Source: Planctomycetota bacterium (GTDB lineage: Bacteria; Planctomycetota; Phycisphaerae; Sedimentisphaerales; Anaerobacaceae). From it: a DNA stretch of 5,242 bases. The DNA lies in NCBI GenBank assembly GCA_017885385.1, contig JAFNGF010000381.1:6836-12077 (forward strand), written 5' to 3'. A program made the position numbers and the translations under genes. A model generated the notes under the pieces. That model worked only from the letters and a program-made list of their open reading frames with translations, did no database searches and had not been told where the DNA came from. Of this stretch, positions 1 through 4,038 are shown piece by piece (position 1 is the stretch's first letter; the number at the start of each line of letters is the position of its first letter).

Positions 1-224
1 TCGAGGATCAGCGGATCTTCGCAAACCTTGACGTCGAATTTCTTCGAGGCAACCAGTGCTTCGCGGGTCGTCTCGGAGATCTCCCGCCAGGGATGCGCCG
101 AGACGTCATCGCCGGTAATCAGCAGGACCCTAATCTGAGCGGGCCGGCGGGGAGCATCGGCTGCAAAGCAAAAACCAATCGCTACAAGACACATCAGAGC
201 CAGAACAAGAACTAAACGCCGCAT
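1..224 (-). CDS. Secreted ThuA-like domain protein, N-terminal part (runs off left edge)
   Basis: The visible 74 codons start at ATG (224-222), with AGGAG at 236-232 placed 7 nt upstream. Residues 1 to about 22 form a Sec-type signal peptide: Arg-Arg after the initiator Met, a hydrophobic core (LVLVLALMCLVAIGF) and an Ala-rich cleavage region (CFAADA). The mature part then reads IRVLLITGDDVSAHPWREI, followed by a helix (SETTREALVAS) and FDVKVCEDP. A beta strand ending in TGD, then an HxW-like segment, then an amphipathic helix and a second strand match the start of the ThuA (trehalose-utilisation) fold, a class I glutamine amidotransferase-like domain common in secreted planctomycete and Bacteroidetes proteins. 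The reaction is unknown for most members, and sugar metabolism is only a guess from the family name. The call rests on fewer than 50 mature residues; another Rossmann-like secreted protein is possible. Confidence 0.65.
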   Translation of the reverse strand, partial: MRRLVLVLALMCLVAIGFCFAADAPRRPAQIRVLLITGDDVSAHPWREISETTREALVASKKFDVKVCEDPLIL

Positions 225-268
225 CTTTTTTCTCCTTTCTGCAAAAACCATAGTTACCCTTATCGGTC

Positions 269-325
269 GAGCGCAACGGCGCTCACAATCTGCCGGCAGA
301 ACTCACCTGGACAGTAAGTATAACA
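269..325 (-). promoter_or_regulatory. Extended -10 promoter and structured leader of the ThuA-like gene
   Basis: On the minus strand TGTTATACT (325-317) is an extended -10 element: TG, one base, then TATACT. No good -35 lies 16-19 bp upstream, which fits the extended -10 type. Transcription would begin near 310, giving a leader of about 85 nt before the ATG at 224. The leader holds a perfect 10-bp palindrome CTGCCGGCAG (299-290) and a perfect hairpin GAGCGC-CGTT-GCGCTC (284-269). Neither is followed by a T run, so they are not typical intrinsic terminators; they could be operators or RNA structure. The whole gap between gpsA and this gene (225-372) shows no other coding potential and no clear gpsA terminator. 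Confidence 0.45.
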
Positions 326-372
326 CTACCTGAAAGCCGGCGAAATAGTCCATATACGCGAATTTGTGGATT

Positions 373-1536
373 CTATTCAGACTTGAGCCGGCGTTCCATT
401 AAATCTTGAATCGCTTTTTGCACCGGCTTATTTTCAAATAGAACCTCGTAGACTGCCTGCGTAATCGGCATTTCCACACGGTATTTGCCGGCGAGCGCAA
501 CCACCGATTCGCAGGTGGCAATACCTTCCACAACCGACTCCGTAGCGCCTTCGGCTTGCTGCGGGGACTGGCCTTTGCCTATCCTTTCGCCAAACGAGCG
601 GTTTCTTCCTTTGGGCGAGATGCAGGTTGTCACTAAATCGCCCAGTCCGGTCAGCCCCGCAAAAGTCTGCTCCTTTGCTCCCATTGCTACGCCAAGGCGG
701 GTTATCTCGGCGAGTCCTCTGGTCAAAAGAGCTGCTTTCGCATTGTCGCCGGCTCCGATGCCGTCAATAATCCCAGCGGCGATAGCGATAATGTTTTTGC
801 ACGCCGCCGCCAGCTCCACGCCGACCACGTCGGTATTGGTATAGACCCGCAGCCAGGGACAGTTGAAAGTTCGCTGGATACTCGCGGCTAATTTTTCGTC
901 GGCGGCCGCCGCGCAAGCGGTTGCCGGAAGTTTTCTTGCCAGCTCATCCGCGATGGTGGGCCCACTGAGGACAGCCAGCCTGTCATTCTGAGTCCTTCGC
1001 TTTGCTCGAGGACAGGCTCCGCGAAGAATCTCAGCCAGTATCTGAGTTGGACGCAAAAGCGTATCGTTCTCAATTCCCTTTGTCACTGAAAGGATGGGGA
1101 CATCTTGCGGAGCATAATTTTTTAGCCTCGTCCAAACTCTGCGCATAAATTGGCACGGCACGGCAGAAATAATCAGGTCGGCTCCAGCCATTATGCGCTT
1201 ATCGTCGGGCTCGAACGCGAGCGATGCAGGAAGTTTATAGCCGGGCAGAAACTTCTTGTTTTCCCGGTACTTTTCGATCTGCGCCAACTGCCGCCGGTCG
1301 TAGCCCCACATCCTTACTTCGTGACTCGTCGCTCGTGGCTTGTCGCTCGGCTTCTGCTTCTCGCTCAGCAGCATTGCCAGAACGCTGGCCATTGCCCCAT
1401 CGCCGATTATGGAGACGGCCTCGTATCTTGTCGCTCGTGGCTCATCACCGGCGGTTTGTGGTTTGCCGGACCTGCAATCCATAGTATGCGCATTAGAACC
1501 GCCGTCAGCAGTTATGTCAACTCTCGATATTTTCAT
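373..1536 (-). CDS. gpsA: Glycerol-3-phosphate dehydrogenase [NAD(P)+] with three in-frame repeat insertions
   Basis: The enzyme interconverts dihydroxyacetone phosphate and sn-glycerol 3-phosphate with NAD(P)H in the cytoplasm, feeding phospholipid synthesis. Family landmarks are intact: the dinucleotide-binding segment IIGDGAMASVLA (43-54), FLPG (96-99), AVPCQ (125-129), VTKGIE (151-156), VLSGPTIADELA (189-200), ACKNIIAIAAGIIDGIGAGDNAKAAL (245-270; Lys247 matches the catalytic lysine of the family), TRGLAEI (272-278) and GLTGLGDLVTTC (294-305). The protein is 387 aa against a usual 330 or so. The excess lies in three blocks: about 5-41, 61-71 and 172-185. Removing them leaves about 328 residues beginning MKIS-IIGDG, a normal GpsA start. 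The blocks correspond to repeats, listed separately. The ATG at 1536-1534 is chosen because MKIS is the expected N terminus; the upstream sequence lacks a clear Shine-Dalgarno. Met19 is the alternative start. Stop is TAG. The reading frame is intact, so I treat the gene as functional, though activity with these insertions is unproven. Confidence 0.96.
   Translation of the reverse strand: MKISRVDITADGGSNAHTMDCRSGKPQTAGDEPRATRYEAVSIIGDGAMASVLAMLLSEKQKPSDKPRATSHEVRMWGYDRRQLAQIEKYRENKKFLPGYKLPASLAFEPDDKRIMAGADLIISAVPCQFMRRVWTRLKNYAPQDVPILSVTKGIENDTLLRPTQILAEILRGACPRAKRRTQNDRLAVLSGPTIADELARKLPATACAAAADEKLAASIQRTFNCPWLRVYTNTDVVGVELAAACKNIIAIAAGIIDGIGAGDNAKAALLTRGLAEITRLGVAMGAKEQTFAGLTGLGDLVTTCISPKGRNRSFGERIGKGQSPQQAEGATESVVEGIATCESVVALAGKYRVEMPITQAVYEVLFENKPVQKAIQDLMERRLKSE
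978..1035 (-). repeat. Palindromic dispersed-type repeat inside gpsA
   Basis: On the plus strand CTGAGTCCTTCGC (988-1000) and GCGAAGAATCTCAG (1021-1034) form imperfect inverted arms, and a competing GTCCT/AGGAC pair (992-996 and 1009-1013) sits inside. The wording (TGTCATTCTGAG, then a GC-rich arm, then GCGAAGAATCTCAG) resembles a repeat type I recall from intergenic regions of many bacteria; this recall is not a search result. In gpsA it encodes roughly residues 172-185 (RGACPRAKRRTQND), a basic, polar segment between the helix LAEIL and the strand LAVLSGP. Ordinary family members have only a few residues there. Confidence 0.75.
1315..1349 (-). repeat. Heptanucleotide tandem array inside gpsA (second insertion)
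   Basis: Reading the minus strand from 1349 down gives CGAGCGA, CAAGCCA, CGAGCGA, CGAGTCA, CGAAGTA: five consecutive 7-bp units of consensus CRAGNNA. The unit before (CAGAAGC, 1356-1350) is weaker. The array encodes PSDKPRATSHEV within SEK-QKPSDKPRATS-HEVRMWGYD. Ordinary GpsA proteins have about one residue (usually Gly) between the end of the first Rossmann helix and HEV, so the net gain is about 10 residues (around 1356-1324). The insertion lies in the loop between the first helix and the second strand of the Rossmann fold. Confidence 0.85.
1417..1465 (-). repeat. Heptanucleotide tandem array inside gpsA (first insertion)
   Basis: Seven consecutive 7-bp units read on the minus strand from 1465 down: CAAACCA, CAAACCG, CCGGTGA, TGAGCCA, CGAGCGA, CAAGATA, CGAGGCC. 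They share the consensus CRAGNNA with the other gpsA array; the 12-bp string GCCACGAGCGAC occurs in both. The array encodes the KPQTAGDEPRATRYEA part of a roughly 37-residue block (residues 5-41) between MKIS and IIGDG. The rest of the block (1524-1466) has no recognisable repeat structure, apart from a weak similarity of GGATTGCAGGTCCGGC to plus-strand sequence near 1803. Confidence 0.82.
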
Positions 1537-1613
1537 TGTGGGATGTTCCCAGCAAGGTCGGGCAGCGGGGATTGCTTAATTATGGCACGGCGGGTGTAGA
1601 GGGAGATCTCGAC

Positions 1614-1689
1614 AAAAAAGGGCTGAGGAAAAAGAGTCTGCGTAAGACATGGAGGGCCTTTTTGCGCAAACCCCAAAAAACCTCAGCCC
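1614..1689 (-). terminator. Branched inverted repeat ending in a U6 run, upstream of gpsA
   Basis: On the minus strand GGGCTGAGG (1689-1681) pairs perfectly with CCTCAGCCC (1628-1620), followed at once by six T residues (1619-1614). The 52-nt interior can form a small hairpin GTCT-TACGC-AGAC (1648-1636) and probably a second, where GGGG faces CCCTC around the self-complementary TTTGCGCAAA. The result would be a three-way junction with a 9-bp closing stem and a U tract, as in an intrinsic terminator. It lies 230 nt past the hflX stop and about 80 nt before the gpsA start, so it could end the hflX transcript or act as an attenuating leader for gpsA. A small RNA or a small mobile element with 9-bp terminal repeats are alternatives. 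Confidence 0.55.
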
Positions 1690-1732
1690 AGTATTTGCTA
1701 TCTTATCAAACAAACGACCAAATTCAAGGCCA

Positions 1733-1771
1733 GATTCTTCGGTATGCACAGCATACCCTACATCCTGTATC
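1733..1771. repeat. Palindromic direct repeat, copy 1
   Basis: The core GGTATGC-ACA-GCATACC (1741-1757) is a perfect 7-bp stem with a 3-nt loop, followed by CTAC. It differs by one base from the copy at 1850-1870. Flanking similarity (GATTCTTC before, CTGTATCC after) extends the match to about 39 bp. It is non-coding; any open frame through it is composed of repeat sequence. Confidence 0.75.
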
Positions 1772-1791
1772 CCGGTCTGGACAGGAATGAC
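1764..1791 (-). repeat. Dispersed-type repeat (GTCATTCCTG class)
   Basis: The minus strand reads GTCATTCCTG, then TCCAGACC, then GGGATACAGG. In one frame this gives VIPVQTGIQ, close to the VIPAKAGIQ-like peptide typical of false genes called on a widespread bacterial repeat with a GTCATTCC start. Assignment is by recalled resemblance only. It lies between the two palindromic direct repeats. Confidence 0.5.
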
Positions 1792-1841
1792 AGCCATCCA
1801 TTGGATTGCAGTCGGGCGAGTACGCCGGTACAGCCTCTGGT

Positions 1842-1881
1842 GATTTTCTGGTATGCACGGCATACCCTACGCGCTGCTATC
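1842..1881. repeat. Palindromic direct repeat, copy 2
   Basis: The core GGTATGC-ACG-GCATACC (1850-1866) plus CTAC matches copy 1 at 20 of 21 positions, 109 bp away in the same orientation. Flanks GATTTTCT and CTGCTATCC are recognisable variants of those around copy 1. Confidence 0.75.
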
Positions 1882-1916
1882 CGCAATACGCAATACATTA
1901 TACGCAATACGAAGAT
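1875..1916. repeat. Heptanucleotide array abutting the hflX stop codon
   Basis: Successive 7-bp units on the plus strand: TGCTATC (weak), CGCAATA, CGCAATA, CATTATA, CGCAATA, CGAAGAT. Three units are identical. The array ends 2 bp before the hflX stop codon (1919-1921), so it fills the start of that gene's 3' region. The unit ATACGCA/ATACGAA is related in pattern (NNACGAR) to the arrays inside gpsA. Confidence 0.85.
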
Positions 1917-1918
1917 TT

Positions 1919-3235
1919 TCACGCCTCGATGATTTCGAGCTGGTCGGGATGGAGTCTTTGCAGGTCCGGCAGCTGGTTCTGGCCGAGACGGGCGTCAATC
2001 ACGACAAAACTATCAAGATATTGCTCATTTATAATCTGGCCGTGTGCACGCAAGAAACTCTGGACTTTGCCGTTCGATTGGCTGGCACTTACCCGCACCA
2101 AAAGCTCGGTGCCCTTATACTTTTCGACGACTTTTTCTGCCAGCGTATTCAGGCCAAAGCCGGTCTTGGCAGATATGGCAACCGCATCGGCAAATACCGT
2201 CTGCAGCATCTCCAGCTGGCTCAAGTTTTTGAGGTTGTCAACTTTATTGAGCAGCATCAAAATCGGCTTATCGCCGCACCCGATCTCATCCAGAACCGCA
2301 TCTACAGATTCGATCTGCTTTAGGACGTCCGGGCTCGAGACGTCAATAATATGCACAAGCAAATCAGCGTTGACGGTCTCTTCCAGCGTGGCCTTGAAGG
2401 AAGCGACAAGTTGGTGAGGCAGATTTTTTACAAAGCCGACTGTGTCGCTGATGAGCACCTCCACCCCGCGAGCGGGCGACCACCTCCTGGTTCGCGTGTC
2501 CAGCGTGGCAAAGAGCCTGTCTTCGACAAGGACGCCGGCGTTGGTGAGTGCGTTCAGCAGTGTGCTTTTGCCGGCGTTGGTATAGCCGACTATACATATC
2601 TTAAATAGGCCCCGCCTTGCTGTAATCTCGCGGACCCTGCGTCTGTCGATGTTGGCCAATTCTCGCCTAAGCTCAACGATTCGTCTTTTGACCAATCGGC
2701 GGTCGATTTCCAGCTGCTGTTCGCCGGGACCTTTAGTGCCGATGCCGCCGACGACGCCCACGCCCGTTGCTCCGCCGGCCCCCGTTACGGTATCCAGGTG
2801 CGGCCACATCTGCGTCAATCGCGGATAGGTGTATTCAAGCTGCGCTAATTCCACCTGCAGCATGGCTTGCTTGGTCTTTGCCCGCGTGGCAAAAATGTCC
2901 AGAATCAATTCGCTTCGGTCCAGAACTTTAATCCCGACGATCTCTTCAAGCTCGCGAATCTGTGCCGGCGAAAGATCGTTGTCGAAGATCACCACATCGG
3001 CCTTGAACCGCTTGACTCTTTCGCCAAGCTGGTCGGCTTTACCCTTTCCGATGTACGTAGCAGAACGTATGCTGCGGATTTTCTGCTGGAATCTATCTAC
3101 GACAACTGCGCCGGCGCTTTGCGCCAGAGCCGTAAGCTCAGCTAAATCATCCGCCTGGCCGGCACCGCCCGGGACGGCCGCCACCAATATAGCCCGCTCT
3201 TTTCTGACTCGCAGAGTCTCGCGAAGTTTCTCCAA
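1919..3235 (-). CDS. hflX: Ribosome-associated GTPase HflX
   Basis: HflX is a GTPase that binds the large ribosomal subunit and splits stalled or stressed ribosomes in the cytoplasm. The 438-aa product has the family architecture: an N-terminal nucleotide-binding-like domain (about 1-150, with TYIGKGKADQL at 60-70), the glycine-rich HflX signature GAGGATGVGVVGGIGTKGPGE (152-172), a helical linker, then the G domain. G1 is GYTNAGKST (217-225), G2 ATLDTRTR (243-250), G3 DTVGF (264-268), G4 NKVD (330-333) and G5 SAK (355-357), with a C-terminal domain to 438. Length is normal and no repeat insertions are seen, unlike gpsA. The start is TTG (3235-3233): an in-frame TAG lies directly upstream, GGAGGT stands 9 nt before it, and the first residues EKLRETL read well. 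Stop is TGA. It is divergent from rpsU. Confidence 0.97.
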   Translation of the reverse strand: MEKLRETLRVRKERAILVAAVPGGAGQADDLAELTALAQSAGAVVVDRFQQKIRSIRSATYIGKGKADQLGERVKRFKADVVIFDNDLSPAQIRELEEIVGIKVLDRSELILDIFATRAKTKQAMLQVELAQLEYTYPRLTQMWPHLDTVTGAGGATGVGVVGGIGTKGPGEQQLEIDRRLVKRRIVELRRELANIDRRRVREITARRGLFKICIVGYTNAGKSTLLNALTNAGVLVEDRLFATLDTRTRRWSPARGVEVLISDTVGFVKNLPHQLVASFKATLEETVNADLLVHIIDVSSPDVLKQIESVDAVLDEIGCGDKPILMLLNKVDNLKNLSQLEMLQTVFADAVAISAKTGFGLNTLAEKVVEKYKGTELLVRVSASQSNGKVQSFLRAHGQIINEQYLDSFVVIDARLGQNQLPDLQRLHPDQLEIIEA

Positions 3236-3244
3236 CTAAAATGC

Positions 3245-3293
3245 ACCTCCAAAACTGCGTTATTATTCTAACATATTTGCCCATATTACTCAA
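3245..3293 (-). promoter_or_regulatory. hflX promoter and ribosome binding site
   Basis: On the minus strand TTGAGT (3293-3288), a 17-bp spacer, then TAGAAT (3270-3265) form a good housekeeping-sigma promoter, five of six matches at -10. Transcription would start near 3258. The leader is short, and GGAGGT (3250-3245) lies 9 nt before the TTG start, which this site decides. Confidence 0.7.
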
Positions 3294-3326
3294 TAGAGCC
3301 GAAATATTCGTGAATTTTGAGCAGCC

Positions 3327-3374
3327 TGGCTGCGATTGCCGATGCCCGACGGCGATACCCGATGCCGGTCGCCG
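3327..3374. repeat. Degenerate heptanucleotide array in the hflX-rpsU spacer
   Basis: Plus-strand units: TGGCTGC (weak), GATTGCC, GATGCCC, GACGGC (one base short), GATACCC, GATGCCG, GTCGCCG. The consensus is GATNCCC. It lies in the divergent spacer between the hflX and rpsU promoters (3236-3561), which otherwise shows no gene. Confidence 0.65.
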
Positions 3375-3397
3375 GCGGCTGGGCGCACAATCCCGGC

Positions 3398-3439
3398 GGG
3401 AATCGAGCGGCGGGGATCGAGGATCAAGGTCAAGATTTC
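3398..3439. repeat. Degenerate heptanucleotide array next to the rpsU promoter
   Basis: Plus-strand units in register: GGGAATC, GAGCGGC, GGGGATC, GAGGATC, AAGGTCA, AGATTTC. The consensus is near GRGGATC, decaying towards the right. It ends 3 bp before the -35 hexamer of the rpsU promoter. A short inverted pair GTCAA (3429-3433) and TTGAC (3442-3446) bridges its end and the -35. Confidence 0.6.
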
Positions 3440-3441
3440 TT

Positions 3442-3470
3442 TTGACTTGAAAGAATAGACCGCTTAAACT
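3442..3470 (+). promoter_or_regulatory. Probable rpsU promoter
   Basis: TTGACT (3442-3447), a 17-bp spacer and TAAACT (3465-3470) match the housekeeping consensus at five and four of six positions. The implied leader is about 85 nt and A/T-rich; I see no known ribosomal-protein operator in it. It ends in TAAGGAGG (3548-3555), a near-perfect Shine-Dalgarno 6 nt before the GTG start. Confidence 0.6.
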
Positions 3471-3561
3471 ACATTAACAACGCCATAATTTCTGACGAAC
3501 TAAGAAATAACCTTGCGTCTTGTAGTCGCTTTAATCGCTAAGTTTTTTAAGGAGGCTGTTA

Positions 3562-3741
3562 GTGCTAAAAGTTAAATCGCGTTCCGGTGAATCAGTTCAA
3601 CAAATGATGAAGCGTTTCAAGAAGCTGTGCGAAAAAGAAGGCTTAGTCAGGGACATGAAACGCATTGCCTACTACGAAAAACCTTCAGAAAGAAATCGTC
3701 GGCGCATACGCAAAGCCCAGCGCTTCACAAAGAACCCGTGA
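3562..3741 (+). CDS. rpsU: Small ribosomal subunit protein bS21
   Basis: The 59-codon frame starts at GTG (3562-3564), 6 nt after TAAGGAGG, and ends at TGA (3739-3741). The protein begins MLKVKSRSGESVQQMMKRFK, continues with KLCEKEGLVRDMKR and RIAYYEKPSERNRRRIRKAQ, and ends RFTKNP. This matches bS21: a short strand with the GES turn, the helix with RFKKxCEKEG, the conserved YYEKPSE segment, and a strongly basic C-terminal helix for RNA contact. bS21 sits on the 30S subunit near the 3' end of 16S rRNA and helps translation initiation. Length is normal for the family (about 55-70 aa). The gene is easily missed because it is short and starts with GTG. It is divergent from hflX and appears monocistronic. 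Confidence 0.95.
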   Translation: MLKVKSRSGESVQQMMKRFKKLCEKEGLVRDMKRIAYYEKPSERNRRRIRKAQRFTKNP

Positions 3742-3777
3742 ATACAGCTGCCGCGAATTTTCTCTCTTTGACTTTGG

Positions 3778-3817
3778 GCCGAGCAAGCGAATCGAACACA
3801 GAGTTTGCTCGGCTTTC
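3778..3817 (+). terminator. Probable rpsU terminator hairpin
   Basis: GCCGAGCAA (3778-3786) pairs perfectly with TTGCTCGGC (3805-3813); a G-T and a C-G pair can extend the stem inward. The loop is about 14-18 nt and a short TTT follows. It lies 36 nt after the rpsU stop. The weak T tract makes it a modest intrinsic terminator. Confidence 0.5.
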
Positions 3818-3935
3818 GTATAAAGACCGACTGAAGGCGCATACACAGCTTGCCGACCAAACATTCCCGCTTTAACCAATAAGGGCTGTGCAAGAACGAA
3901 CCCCGCGTGGGCGTTCCCGCAAGGCGGCGCTCCAA

Positions 3936-3955
3936 CCCCGCAACGAGCTGCGGGG
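3936..3955. repeat. Strong hairpin in the rpsU-isomerase spacer
   Basis: CCCCGCA-ACGAGC-TGCGGGG is a perfect 7-bp GC-rich stem with a 6-nt loop. It has no T run on either strand. The surrounding GC-rich stretch (about 3880-3975) reads like an intergenic repeat and codes for nothing I recognise. Confidence 0.5.
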
Positions 3956-3991
3956 CTAAATATTTGTCCGCCAGACGTATGCCGGATTTAG

Positions 3992-4010
3992 CCGGCGGTT
4001 TTCCCGCCGG
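3992..4010 (-). terminator. Hairpin just past the isomerase-like gene
   Basis: CCGGCGG-TTTTC-CCGCCGG is a perfect 7-bp stem with a 5-nt loop, 29 bp downstream of the minus-strand gene ending at 4039. Its position suits a terminator for that gene, but no T run follows on the minus strand, so it may be only a repeat or a 3'-end stabiliser. Confidence 0.35.
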
Positions 4011-4038
4011 TTCCTGTGCCCGGCGTGTGCCCAAAATT

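Noticed and set aside
1315..1465. CRISPR array in gpsA
   Set aside because: The repeats are 7 bp, contiguous and degenerate with no spacers, and they lie within a coding frame; no cas genes are nearby.
373..1536. gpsA as a pseudogene or assembly artefact
   Set aside because: All motifs are intact, there is no internal stop, and three independent insertions all preserve the frame, which argues for selection on a working protein. Reads would still be needed to exclude an assembly error.
1620..1689. tRNA or tRNA-like gene in the branched inverted repeat
   Set aside because: There is no T-loop GTTCRANNC motif and no anticodon arm of the right geometry; only a 9-bp closing stem is shared with a cloverleaf.
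1576..1863. Minus-strand 95-codon open frame between hflX and gpsA
   Set aside because: It is made of the palindromic and GTCATTCC-class repeats and the branched hairpin; the peptide VIPVQTGIQ is typical of false genes on repeats, and no RBS precedes it.
3672..4034. Minus-strand 120-codon open frame antisense to the end of rpsU
   Set aside because: It overlaps the bS21 gene and the hairpin-rich spacer, resembles no protein family, and is Arg-rich as expected from GC-rich antisense DNA.
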